Assembly: GCA_028280485.1 (NCBI GenBank)
Contig: JANQLS010000085.1
Coordinates: forward strand, 294,800-358,799
Direction of reading: 5' to 3'
DNA: 64,000 nt
DNA from: Planctomycetota bacterium
GTDB taxonomy: Bacteria > Planctomycetota > UBA8108 > JACQVS01
In this document: piece after piece, positions 1 to 9,200 of the stretch
How the letters are laid out: each line of letters opens with the position of its first letter
How positions within the stretch are numbered: position 1 is the first letter of the stretch
The notes under the pieces: generated by a model
What the model saw: only the letters and a program-made list of their open reading frames with translations
The model's database searches: none
What the model was told of the DNA's origin: nothing
Program-made: the position numbers and the translations under genes

Positions 1-1034
1 AATGCGAGCTTAAAATGGGAGGGACTGAGAAGAAACGACCACGTTAAATCTAACCAGATATTTCGATAAACAAACGCCATTCCTAAGAGGTCACGGCTCC
101 ACGGATAGGCAAAGTGCATTAATAAATAACGGGTTTTGGGGTGTCGTTCAATTAAATGAGCTACGTTAAGGGGATGAGAGCCGCGGATATTCGCCGTTCC
201 TAAATGCATTTGTACGGGAATATCTTTTTCACCAGCTAACCGACTGATGTGATCGACGATAAAATCGCCAAAGGCTTTTTTACGCTCGGAATTCGGCTGT
301 GGGTCTCCCCAACATTCGCGTGCGAGTTGTTCATCAGGAGGGTCGTATTGAAGGCCACGGTCGTAGGCGATGGCATCTTTGAGCGCAACTTGGTGGCGAT
401 CTTTTAACGTATCTAGAAGGTGCTCCAAAAAATTCAGGTAGTCATCAAAGGAATTCAACTGAATGCCGAATCGACTCGCAAACTCATGAGCATTCGTTCC
501 ATTGTGTTCGCAAGAGTCTGGATGCCAGCCGTAAGCTAATGCATTGATTCGGAGAACGGAAAGATACTTAGGTCCTAAGTTCTTCTTCGCATCCAAAAGA
601 GGGTCGGCATAGCAATCGGTGATGATCGTATCGATGTTGGAACGAGTTAAAACTTCCCATTGCCAATCAGGATCTTTGTGGCGAGCTTTGATCCTTTTAT
701 CCAACTCTTGCCAGTTTTCTTGAGTGATCTCAGGTTTGTCTAAATTGTAAAGATCTTTCAAGCCGTGAATTAAAGTGCGAATAAAGGCGTTGGATCCGCT
801 TCCCTCTAAATACCCCGCTAAATCTTCCCACTGAGTTTCATCGCTAAATCCATGGTCTTCACCTCGTTCTTGACCTTCTAAAGGATACGGTCTCTCTTGC
901 GTCCAACCCGGATAGCTTTGTTGAAGAAGCTTCAAGAGTCCTACATCTCGATCCAAGAGAGTCTCGGGCATATGATGCTCATGAACATCGAGGATGGGTT
1001 CATTGAGGATGAGGTCGCGGATAGGGTTGCTCAT
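1..1034 (-). CDS. Amidohydrolase-family protein, 3' end cut by the window edge
   Basis: The minus-strand frame opens with ATG at 1034 and stays open to base 1, so at least 344 residues are present and the C-terminus is missing. The protein has no signal peptide and looks cytoplasmic. Visible motifs fit a TIM-barrel metal-dependent hydrolase of the amidohydrolase/uronate-isomerase type: an N-terminal metal-binding HxH context (DVHEHHMPE, near residue 20), QMHLGTANIRGSHP in the middle, LMHFAYPW near residue 305 and WLDLTW at the visible end. These correspond to the His/Asp positions that hold metal in this superfamily. The substrate cannot be deduced; glucuronate-isomerase-like and Amidohydrolase_2 proteins are both possible. 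It is divergent from the LamG gene at 1380. The family call is fairly sure, the reaction is not. Confidence 0.7.
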   Translation of the reverse strand, partial: MSNPIRDLILNEPILDVHEHHMPETLLDRDVGLLKLLQQSYPGWTQERPYPLEGQERGEDHGFSDETQWEDLAGYLEGSGSNAFIRTLIHGLKDLYNLDKPEITQENWQELDKRIKARHKDPDWQWEVLTRSNIDTIITDCYADPLLDAKKNLGPKYLSVLRINALAYGWHPDSCEHNGTNAHEFASRFGIQLNSFDDYLNFLEHLLDTLKDRHQVALKDAIAYDRGLQYDPPDEQLARECWGDPQPNSERKKAFGDFIVDHISRLAGEKDIPVQMHLGTANIRGSHPLNVAHLIERHPKTRYLLMHFAYPWSRDLLGMAFVYRNIWLDLTWSFLLSPSHFKLA

Positions 1035-1379
1035 TGGTTGAAGTTTCAGGTTGAAATTTACAGGTGAAGCCTTTAGCTGAGGTTGCTAAGTTTTAAAGTG
1101 TTCAATCTACTAAATTCTTTAATTTAGATGAATGAATTATCAATATTTATAGGGGTAAAAGGATTATTTTGTCCTTAATCTTTAGCTTGCTGATTTGATT
1201 TGTTGATTCGTGAGGTGAATTTAAATATATAAAATTTAGTATTTAGCAATAGATCATTAGTTTAATTATTGGTTGATTATCAATCGTCTTTGCTTATTGT
1301 ATTCGTGTTAATAGTTTTTCTGTTCCGTTAGTGGTTGAACAATTTATTTCTTGTTTGAATGAATTAGATAGGGGGGAGA
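1035..1379. other. AT-rich divergent intergenic region
   Basis: About 345 bp separate the amidohydrolase (-) from the LamG protein (+). No ORF is supported. The DNA is clearly more AT-rich than its surroundings. TTGATT at 1203-1208 lies 17 nt before TATATA at 1226-1231, a possible sigma70-type promoter for the LamG gene, but in such AT-rich DNA this match is weak evidence. A G-run (1371-1378) just before the ATG at 1380 can act as ribosome binding site. Confidence 0.4.
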
Positions 1380-4300
1380 ATGGCATTCCGTTTTTCTATT
1401 CTTAAGGCTTCTTGTTTATTTAATGCGTTTGTTTTTATTCTTTTTTTGAACCCAGTATTACAGGCCGAAATGCTCCCAGATGTAATGGCGCGTTATCCGC
1501 TCGATGGGCATACGAATAATACAGCAGCTCACGAGAATCATGGGGCGGTACATGGGGCAACGACGACGGATGTAACAACCACGGGAAGTCAAACAATTCA
1601 GGATGCTGCTTATCACTTTGATGGAATCGACGATTACATCAACTTGGGTAATTCGATTGATATTGTAAATTCGTCTGGATTTTCGATCTCAGCTTGGGCG
1701 AAGGCGGATGACCTTATTTATAATAACGAGAATCGAACTCGCCCAATCGTTTTTAAAAGGAAGTATGGGACAACTCCTAGATCATTTGTTCCTCAATTTC
1801 AAATCCTTTTTGATGGGAGGGGAGGAGATGACCGCGTTAGTTTTTTTATGGCTAAACAAACCGCTGGTGATGAACGAGAGTTTGTCGAAAGTCCTAAAAA
1901 TAAAGTAGCACCGCATCAGTGGTACCATGTTGTTGCAACGTATGATGCTGTTACGGGTGAAATGGTTCTTTATTTAGATGGAGCTTCTCAAGGTAGTAAA
2001 ACCAATGATAACCCTCCCACTTCTTTAAATTTTTCTACTCATGACGTCTTGATTGGAAGAACAACTTATGGCGATCAATTTCAAGGCAAGATTGATGATG
2101 TTCAGTTTTATAATCGCGTCTTGAGTGAAGCAGAAGTAGGTATTCTTTACAACGGTGGTGAAAATCCCAATCTAGAAAACACGGATCATTTAACGGCTCA
2201 CTATTCCTTTGAAGGAAATCCAGATGACGTAAGTGGTCATGACTACAACGGTATACTTCAGGATTTTGGAGGTGGACCTGTAAATGAACCTAATTTGGTA
2301 GATGGTTACGACGGGCAATCCAATTCAGCATATTATTTTACAGGTGGTGACTACGGTATCAACCTCGGCCAAATCGCCGACCCCGCAAGCGCTGCTGGAT
2401 TTACCGTTTCCGCTTGGGCTAAGGCAGAAGATCTTTACTATGGGGGTGAAAATCGAGTTCGACCTATCGTTTTTAAGCAAAAGTATTCAGGGCCAGCTTG
2501 GGCTCCGCAATTCGGTTTGATGTTCGATGGTCGCTTCAATAAAGATATCGCTAGCTTCTTTGTTGCCAAGAATGACACTTTAGATGGTCGTGAATTTGTA
2601 TCTACATTGTCGGCTCCAAATTGTGAGAAAATTAGAATCGATGAATGGTATCACGTGACGGGGGTTTACGATGCAACGACTAGTCAAATAAAAATATATC
2701 TAAACGGTAGCCTTAAAGAAACGAAGACTCACACTCTACCACCCAAAATTGGATCTTGGCATGACGTCATGATTGGAAGATCGTCAAACGGGGATAACTT
2801 TCACGGTTCCATCGATGACGTTAGGCTTTATCACCGCGCGTTGAGTGATGCAGAAATCGCAAGCCTTGCGGGCACACCTCCTCCAAGTACGAATCCACCA
2901 GGCTTAATGATTTTAGAGCCAACCCAGAACCAAATTACGGGGCAAACATCTATTTTCGTAAGAGCTCATGTGAGTCACGATTCGAACACCACGGTTACTT
3001 CAACTCCTGCTGGTATGAATGTTTCGTTGCCAGATATTGGAGGTACTGCCGAAGGAACGGTTCCCCTCAGTCAAGAAGGGGAGAATACGATCACCATACG
3101 AGCTGAAGACCCCTGTGGATATTACTCTGAAGAAACAGTTACGGTCATTCGAGATACGGAAAACCCAATAGTAATCGTACCTTCTCCTGGTACTACTTTT
3201 TCGGTGTCTCAGACTTCAGTTCAAGTTTCACTCGATATATTTGATACCACTCAAACAACCGTCGACTTTCACAATGGTGTTGTTACGGTTCCAGCAGGAG
3301 GTGGGCTAGTGTTCGGGGAAATTCAAAATTTAGTCCCCGGGATTAATGAAGTGGTGCTTACTGTGACGGATCAGGTGGGTTTAGCTACACCCGTTACCTT
3401 CTTTATCATCTTGGATCAAGATTCACCCATCGTGACGATTGATTCTCCTGATAACGGGGCTTTTTTCGGAGTTGGAGAAGAAATGATCACAGTCGGTGTG
3501 ACGATTGATGATATCTCTCCAACTGACACAATCTCAATACCCAGTGGGGTTGTTTCAGGTTCACTACCGACTGGAGGGGGAATTTTACCTGGAGTTTGGA
3601 ATCTATCTGAAGGCTTGAATACTTTAACCGTAACTGCTTCAGACATGATCAATCCCGATGGCTCAGCTACGGTTTCCGTTATCTTAGATACCATTGATCC
3701 TTTGATCGGAAATATCACTCCCGTTGTAGGAGCGGTGGTCGCTGAAACTCCGATTATTCTAGAGGTTGATATAACCGATGCCAATACGACAACAGTTACT
3801 ATCGATGGTAATGTAAGTACAGTCGCCGGTGGAGCTACAAGAACTGTTAGTCAATCAGTAGATCTCCTCGAAGGATCAAATGATATTGTAATTGCTGCAG
3901 TAGATCCGGCTGGGAATGAACTGAGTGTGACTCATACGATTATATTGAATAGTCCCCCTGTTCCTGACATTGCTTGCGAACAGATCGTCGACACAGGATC
4001 ACAGATTCTTTTTCGTTTTGATGGCTCCGGAACTGCCGATCCAGGGGATGCGATTGAAGACCTAACTTTTAGATGGACTCTTAATGGTTCTGTAATTTGT
4101 GATGGTGATTCTACTGCTTGCCTAACAGTTGAAGAGAACCTTGATCCGGGGACGCACACCGTTACCTTGCTGGTGACCGATCCTCTTGGAGCAACAGGTG
4201 AGACCTCTAAGACGGTAACTGTTGATCCAAATAGTTTGTCGTCTTTCTCAATTGATCGAGCAGTCGTCAATTGGGGAAACAACAATGTTCGAATTGTGGT

Positions 4301-5009
4301 AAAGGGTGAGATCGGCCTTCCTTTTGGTGTGAACTACTCAGAGCTTTCCCCCGAAGCCAATGCCTTTGTGAATTTGGCAGATTACATTCCGGCGGTTCTA
4401 CCTTCAACTGCGGTTCAGTTTAATGTTTCAGGAGGCCAGAACCAAAAATGGAAGCACTCAGATACCAACAGCTCGTTCGGCTTGAGAACCTTCAATATCG
4501 ATTGGGATGGTGCTCGGTATGATTATGTCGAATCCGGTATACCCGTTAGATTAAAGAGTGAAATTATCACTAGCACAGAAACGGTTTTAAGTTTACGGAT
4601 TCGAAGACGTCAAATTGATACTCCATTTACTATCGACTTTGACGGTCAGGAATCCATAACTATAGATGAAAATGGAAATGTAACTAGTTCAACGATTCCA
4701 TATGAGGTGGAACGACCTCGTCGACGGTTTACTTTAACTATTCCATTCGGGTTCATCGACACGACTACGATTACGATGACAGGTGGAGTTAGTGCCAGTT
4801 TGGTGGCTTCTTCTCATCTTAAACCTTCTGTTGGAAGATACCGAGTCGTCACTCGTGCCGACAGCAACCTCTTCGCGGAAGGCGTTTTGACTGTTCCTCG
4901 TAAACTAGACATTCAGGTCGACGTCGGTACTCAGCTTTATTCAGGGGCTGTGAATTTGGATCATACTGAACTCGAAATCGATGGTAGTGCTTGGAGGTTG
5001 GTTGAATGA
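1380..5009 (+). CDS. Secreted tandem LamG / Ig-like / PKD-type surface protein
   Basis: A 1209-residue exported protein. Residues 1-30 form a signal peptide with a long hydrophobic stretch. Two LamG/concanavalin-like jelly rolls follow (about 36-262 and 272-498). Both have the family phrases 'GFSISAWAKA' or 'GFTVSAWAKA', 'WYHVV.YDA' and 'GKIDDVQFYNRVLSEAE' or close matches, so they look like an internal duplication. Residues 510-860 hold several bacterial Ig-like or HYR-like beta repeats (pattern 'D...P.V.I.SP..G..F'), and 865-960 look like a PKD domain. The last 250 residues are not recognised. LamG domains usually bind carbohydrate or protein, so adhesion or surface binding is likely; no catalytic motif is visible. 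No dockerin or sorting tail is seen. Its stop overlaps the start of the HEAT gene (ATGA), so the two are probably translated together. Confidence 0.8.
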   Translation: MAFRFSILKASCLFNAFVFILFLNPVLQAEMLPDVMARYPLDGHTNNTAAHENHGAVHGATTTDVTTTGSQTIQDAAYHFDGIDDYINLGNSIDIVNSSGFSISAWAKADDLIYNNENRTRPIVFKRKYGTTPRSFVPQFQILFDGRGGDDRVSFFMAKQTAGDEREFVESPKNKVAPHQWYHVVATYDAVTGEMVLYLDGASQGSKTNDNPPTSLNFSTHDVLIGRTTYGDQFQGKIDDVQFYNRVLSEAEVGILYNGGENPNLENTDHLTAHYSFEGNPDDVSGHDYNGILQDFGGGPVNEPNLVDGYDGQSNSAYYFTGGDYGINLGQIADPASAAGFTVSAWAKAEDLYYGGENRVRPIVFKQKYSGPAWAPQFGLMFDGRFNKDIASFFVAKNDTLDGREFVSTLSAPNCEKIRIDEWYHVTGVYDATTSQIKIYLNGSLKETKTHTLPPKIGSWHDVMIGRSSNGDNFHGSIDDVRLYHRALSDAEIASLAGTPPPSTNPPGLMILEPTQNQITGQTSIFVRAHVSHDSNTTVTSTPAGMNVSLPDIGGTAEGTVPLSQEGENTITIRAEDPCGYYSEETVTVIRDTENPIVIVPSPGTTFSVSQTSVQVSLDIFDTTQTTVDFHNGVVTVPAGGGLVFGEIQNLVPGINEVVLTVTDQVGLATPVTFFIILDQDSPIVTIDSPDNGAFFGVGEEMITVGVTIDDISPTDTISIPSGVVSGSLPTGGGILPGVWNLSEGLNTLTVTASDMINPDGSATVSVILDTIDPLIGNITPVVGAVVAETPIILEVDITDANTTTVTIDGNVSTVAGGATRTVSQSVDLLEGSNDIVIAAVDPAGNELSVTHTIILNSPPVPDIACEQIVDTGSQILFRFDGSGTADPGDAIEDLTFRWTLNGSVICDGDSTACLTVEENLDPGTHTVTLLVTDPLGATGETSKTVTVDPNSLSSFSIDRAVVNWGNNNVRIVVKGEIGLPFGVNYSELSPEANAFVNLADYIPAVLPSTAVQFNVSGGQNQKWKHSDTNSSFGLRTFNIDWDGARYDYVESGIPVRLKSEIITSTETVLSLRIRRRQIDTPFTIDFDGQESITIDENGNVTSSTIPYEVERPRRRFTLTIPFGFIDTTTITMTGGVSASLVASSHLKPSVGRYRVVTRADSNLFAEGVLTVPRKLDIQVDVGTQLYSGAVNLDHTELEIDGSAWRLVE

Positions 5010-5629
5010 GTATTCGCTATTGGATTGGATTAGTTGGATTAGTCTCCCTAGGGATTTGGTTGGGCCCGAAGCTTTTTGAGGAACAATCGGATGCTCAACA
5101 AAAAGAAAAGGTTGTTGAGACTCCTAAGCCTAAGATTTTAGATACTCAAGCTCTCGTAAAAGAAGAGCTGGCCGTTGAGACGGAGTACCTGAATGGAAAG
5201 CTTCAAAGCCAAAAGGAAGTCCATCAGCTTCGTTCTTTTACTCAAGGAGCCGATAAGAACAAGGTTCCGATTCTTAAAAGAATGGTTTTAGAAGCGGAAG
5301 ATCCTATTGTTGTTTCGAATGCACTCCGGGCCTTAGAAAGGCTCAAAGCTGTTCAATTCTCTGAATTAACCCCAATATTAGAGGACGAGCGATTTCGGGT
5401 TCAACAAGAGATCGTACGAGTCATAGGGAAGATCGGGGATACTGCTGCTATTGATTATCTTCTAAAGCAGCTTCAAAGGAAGGACTCAAGAATCCGTCCT
5501 CTAACTATTCAAGCTTTAGGGAAGTTGAAAAATCCAAAGGCTACTCAAGCTCTTCAAGCCATCTCAAATGATCCATCAGCTTCGGAAGTTGATCGAAAAT
5601 TTGCCAAGGTTGCCTTGTTGCAGAGTTGA
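5006..5629 (+). CDS. Membrane-anchored HEAT-repeat protein
   Basis: A 207-residue protein. Residues 4-20 form one hydrophobic N-terminal segment (signal anchor) and the rest is charged and predicted extracytoplasmic. Residues 75-205 contain HEAT/PBS-lyase-like helical repeats: 'ALRALERLKAVQFSELTPIL', 'VVRVIGKIGDTAAIDYLL'-like and 'ALGKLKNPKATQALQAI' units with the usual A-L-G-x-I/L pattern. Such repeats are protein-protein scaffolds and no enzyme motif is present. The ATG sits inside the overlap ATGA with the LamG gene, which argues for translational coupling and for a shared job, perhaps assembly or anchoring of that surface protein (inference). A palindromic element follows the gene. The specific function is unknown. 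Confidence 0.75.
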   Translation: MSIRYWIGLVGLVSLGIWLGPKLFEEQSDAQQKEKVVETPKPKILDTQALVKEELAVETEYLNGKLQSQKEVHQLRSFTQGADKNKVPILKRMVLEAEDPIVVSNALRALERLKAVQFSELTPILEDERFRVQQEIVRVIGKIGDTAAIDYLLKQLQRKDSRIRPLTIQALGKLKNPKATQALQAISNDPSASEVDRKFAKVALLQS

Positions 5630-5700
5630 ATTCAAATCAGTTGAGTATCGCCTTATAAGTAACTTGAAATAGTAGTTATTGCTCATTGTACGAAAAAAAT

Positions 5701-5773
5701 CCCCTCGCTAGCGCTTCGGGCTAGTTAATGAGTATCAAATACTTCTTAACTAGCCCGAAGCGCTAGCGAGGGG
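5701..5773. repeat. Palindromic intergenic element, family A
   Basis: Two 28-nt arms (5701-5728 and 5746-5773) are perfect inverted copies separated by 17 nt. The arm core is GCTAGCGCTTCGGGCTAG, and each arm can also fold alone (CTAGC-7 nt-GCTAG). The element lies between convergent genes and could work as a bidirectional terminator or 3'-end stabiliser. At least eight related elements occur in this window. Confidence 0.9.
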
Positions 5774-5828
5774 AAAATTTGTGGGATAGTCTTTATATTA
5801 GCCAGTTAAATTTTTAATCCCTCTTCCA

Positions 5829-8800
5829 TTACGGCCCGCCCACCGCTTGGAAGCTCGCTTTTGAATCGGGGATCTCGAAGAGTTCACACTTGAGACCTTC
5901 GCCTTTACGACTTTCGAGATTGATAGTGAGTTCGAGGGTGTTGATTCCTGGTTTTAAATTCACCACCGTCACATGGTTTTGGAATTGGGGTTGGACTCCT
6001 TGAACCATCACGCTGAGACCAGCGGTACTATTGAACTTAAGGCCCACTTGGCCGGCGGTGGTGACTTCAATTTGGCCTCTTAAATGAACGATGCTTCCCT
6101 TTTTAGTATCGAAGGGAAGAACACCAGAGACTCGAGAATAAACCGATTTCCAAATGGTATCGTCATTGGGTTTTGGGTTTCCGAGGGCTTGGAAGGATCG
6201 CCAGCGACGGATGAGTTTTTCTCTACCCACTGAAAAGGCTTTTGTCTTTCCCAGTTTGGAGGTGAAGCTGATGAGGTCGAGCAATTCTTGACGATTCAAT
6301 TCATCGATCAATCCATCGGGCATGATGGAACCGCCGGTGGTTCGATTTAAAATCGTTGAAGCGACGATCGTGTGCTCTTTTCCATCCGCATCCCGGAGAA
6401 CGACTTCAGCGTCGCCATCACGTACGGGGATCCCCGTGATGATCTGGCCCGCTTGAGTGATTACCTGTACGGAGTGATAATTCTCTTTGACCTTCTTTTG
6501 GGGAAAGAGAATCGACTCCACGAGATAATCTAAAGGTGCGCTAGCGCCGATACTACTAAAGTCTGGGCCGACGACTCCTCCTGCTCCGCCGATCGCGTGA
6601 CAAGTGGTACAAGCCAATTTTTCACGGTGATAAATTTCTTCACCGCGACTGGGGTCACCATCTTTGATGACATCGGCCAAGAGCTTTTGAACTTGCGCGG
6701 GTTTGAGTTCACCCCAACTGGTTCTTTCTTCCATTCCTTTTTTGAACATAGGTTCCAGAGGTGAATTTTTGATCGCCATCTTGTTGAGGGTTTGAATTCC
6801 CACCAAGGAAACTTCAGTGCTCAATCTCGTTTCACCTAAAGCTTTTGCTAAAGATTCGGCTCCATTTTGGCGGGAAATGAACGCACGAAGTAAACTTTCA
6901 GCATCCTTTTCACTGAGTTCTTGAGTCAAAAGCTGAGTTGCTAGTTGAGCGGATTTATTGATATCGCCATCCGAGGCGATAGCTTGAGTCGCTAGGATCC
7001 TCAAGGCTGTACTTTCACTCGTAGAAGAGACTTGTTCGAGATAAGTCGCACGTTCGCCTCCCAGGCGTGCAAAGCTTTGAAAGACTGCCTGAACGATACT
7101 CAAATCCTTCGTCTGTTCTTCCTTGTGAAGCAAGGGAGCGATGTCATTGAGTTTCCACAAGCCGACCAATCGAATGGCGTCGGCTTTTATAGAAGCTGAT
7201 TTCGAATTAATCGCTTCTTTAACGAAAGACGATTGATCTCCTAAGACGATTTTTTTACTTCTCGAAGTCGAGACCAATTCTTTGATAACGCTTGATTGGA
7301 CGTCTTCATTCGCTCCTTTTAATCGCTGAGCGACAAATTTGAGATCGTCCGGTTTTCCAATTTTCGTGATCAGCAACAACTGATTTTTTAAGTTAGCTGG
7401 AGAGGTATTGGGATCCTTAGCAAGGTTTTTTATCGCTCCTAGTACTTCGTTACTACCAACTGCCGAAAGTGCGTAATCGAGCTTTCTGGTATCGCCCCCA
7501 AAAGGAATTTTTCCTTTCTGAAGGTTGGGCACCCAAACATCTTTTAGATCATTTACCGTTCTCCATAAGCTGTATTCGATGAACTTATCCATGGGGTGAT
7601 CCATCACTTTCATGGCCAAATCAGCAGCCCAGGGCTGTTTGATTCTTGATAAGCCTCGAACGGCTTCCAAGCGAACTCGAGGGAAAGGATCGTTGATGAC
7701 CTTTTCGTAGAGCTCGTTGACCTTGTAGATGTAGGGTCCCCAGTGTGATAACACGCGAGTTGCGGCGGCTCGGGCTTGACCCTGTTTCGCATTGAGCAAA
7801 TCTTTCAACAAATTGAAATCGTGATGATCGACACCTTTAGCAACCCATAAACCTTCAAGCTTCATGCGTTCGTATTCAGAGTCTTGAGGGTCTAGCTTAG
7901 TTAACCAAGTTTTTAAATGGGGGATGACTTGTGAAGCTGGCTTCTCGTGAAGCAGCCTTTTTGCATTATCACGAGTCCAACCTTCTTCAGCCTTGAGTTG
8001 GTCTAAAAGTTCAGGAATCGATTTTTCTTTGAGCTTGGGATTGGGAAGAGCTTTGTTTCCTTTGTAACTCAATCTCCAAATACGGCCGTTGGTATGGTTC
8101 CTTCGTTCGTCGCGAAAATCGACTTCACCGTGTTGAATGATGGGGTTGTACCAGTCGCAAAGATAGATGGCTCCATCTGGTCCCATCTTTACATCGACAG
8201 GACGAAATGCAACGTGGCTGGACTTGATGACGGTAGGCTCTAACTTTGCTGAGTATCCCGCCTTGTCTTCTGAAATCGAATAGCGGACCACTCGTTGGGC
8301 TCTAAAATCACAAGTGATCATGTCGCCTCGCCAATCCTCAGGAAGGTGTTTTCCACTGGCGATAGCGGCTCCACAATACTTGGGTGTTCCTCGGTTGAGG
8401 CCGGTGAAGAGCCTTCTCGCTCCAAGAGCGGCTACGTATTTCACTCCGGGCATGAAATAGAGTGTTCCCTGTCCGTACGCTCCATCCGTTCCAAAAGACT
8501 GACCCCATTTATCCCAATGGTGTCCCCAGCCGTTGACCATCCCGTGTACGAATACTTCAAGCTCGAGACTGCGTGGTCGGAATCGCCAAATTCCTCCGGC
8601 TCTTAATCGTCTAACGCCATGAGGAGTTTCAACGTGACTGTGGATATAAATGGATTGATTGAAGTAAAACGATCCATCGACGCCCCAACGGAAACAGTGG
8701 ATGATGTGATGGGTGTCTTCAGTTCCAAAACCACTTAGTACGACGCGTCGTTGATCGGCTTTATCATCGCCATCGGTGTCCTTGAAGTGAATGAGTTCCG

Positions 8801-9200
8801 TACTGTTAGCGACGTAAACTCCATCATCACCCGGGAGAACACCCGTTGGGATCAAGAGACCTTCAGCAAAAACCGTCGACTTTTCAGCGACCCCATCTCC
8901 GTCGCGATCATCCAGAACATAGATTTTATCGTTTGCTTCCTGTCCCGGAAGGATGTGCGGATAAATCGGTGAAGAGGCAATCCAAAGTCGACCCTCGGGG
9001 TCGAAATTCATTTGAATGGGATTGACGACCATCGGATCGGCAGCGAATAAGTTGACTTGGAAATCGGGGTCAACTTTCATCGCTTTGATTTCTGCTTCAA
9101 CGTTTGGAGGAGGGATGTCCCTCAAATTGCGTTGAGCTAAAAGTGATGATGTCGAGATCCAGCTGAGAATGAGAAGGGTAAAAATCAAACGAGTTTTCAT
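5829..9200 (-). CDS. PVC-type heme-binding CxxCH protein (membrane-bound dehydrogenase-like)
   Basis: A 1123-residue exported protein with a signal peptide at residues 1-22. Residues 35-380 form a beta-propeller 'membrane-bound dehydrogenase' domain ('FQVNLFAADP', 'FDPEGRLWIA', 'DGDGVAEKSTVFAEGL', 'MGPDGAIYLCDWYNP'). About 395-780 are HEAT-like helices. A cytochrome c module follows with C864-x-x-C867-H868 (ACTTCH) and the 'VGPDFSSIG' context. A beta-sandwich tail ends near 1123. This architecture is typical of planctomycetes and verrucomicrobia, where it is linked to periplasmic oxidation of sugars or other carbon compounds; the substrate is not known. The ATG at 9200 overlaps the stop of the SGNH gene, with a near-perfect Shine-Dalgarno at 9205-9213 inside the upstream gene. 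The two form an operon. Confidence 0.88.
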   Translation of the reverse strand: MKTRLIFTLLILSWISTSSLLAQRNLRDIPPPNVEAEIKAMKVDPDFQVNLFAADPMVVNPIQMNFDPEGRLWIASSPIYPHILPGQEANDKIYVLDDRDGDGVAEKSTVFAEGLLIPTGVLPGDDGVYVANSTELIHFKDTDGDDKADQRRVVLSGFGTEDTHHIIHCFRWGVDGSFYFNQSIYIHSHVETPHGVRRLRAGGIWRFRPRSLELEVFVHGMVNGWGHHWDKWGQSFGTDGAYGQGTLYFMPGVKYVAALGARRLFTGLNRGTPKYCGAAIASGKHLPEDWRGDMITCDFRAQRVVRYSISEDKAGYSAKLEPTVIKSSHVAFRPVDVKMGPDGAIYLCDWYNPIIQHGEVDFRDERRNHTNGRIWRLSYKGNKALPNPKLKEKSIPELLDQLKAEEGWTRDNAKRLLHEKPASQVIPHLKTWLTKLDPQDSEYERMKLEGLWVAKGVDHHDFNLLKDLLNAKQGQARAAATRVLSHWGPYIYKVNELYEKVINDPFPRVRLEAVRGLSRIKQPWAADLAMKVMDHPMDKFIEYSLWRTVNDLKDVWVPNLQKGKIPFGGDTRKLDYALSAVGSNEVLGAIKNLAKDPNTSPANLKNQLLLITKIGKPDDLKFVAQRLKGANEDVQSSVIKELVSTSRSKKIVLGDQSSFVKEAINSKSASIKADAIRLVGLWKLNDIAPLLHKEEQTKDLSIVQAVFQSFARLGGERATYLEQVSSTSESTALRILATQAIASDGDINKSAQLATQLLTQELSEKDAESLLRAFISRQNGAESLAKALGETRLSTEVSLVGIQTLNKMAIKNSPLEPMFKKGMEERTSWGELKPAQVQKLLADVIKDGDPSRGEEIYHREKLACTTCHAIGGAGGVVGPDFSSIGASAPLDYLVESILFPQKKVKENYHSVQVITQAGQIITGIPVRDGDAEVVLRDADGKEHTIVASTILNRTTGGSIMPDGLIDELNRQELLDLISFTSKLGKTKAFSVGREKLIRRWRSFQALGNPKPNDDTIWKSVYSRVSGVLPFDTKKGSIVHLRGQIEVTTAGQVGLKFNSTAGLSVMVQGVQPQFQNHVTVVNLKPGINTLELTINLESRKGEGLKCELFEIPDSKASFQAVGGP

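Noticed and set aside
3416..4285. Two minus-strand ORFs of 117-122 codons inside the LamG gene
   Set aside because: They are shadow frames of a well-supported coding region with low-complexity Ser/Thr/Val composition.
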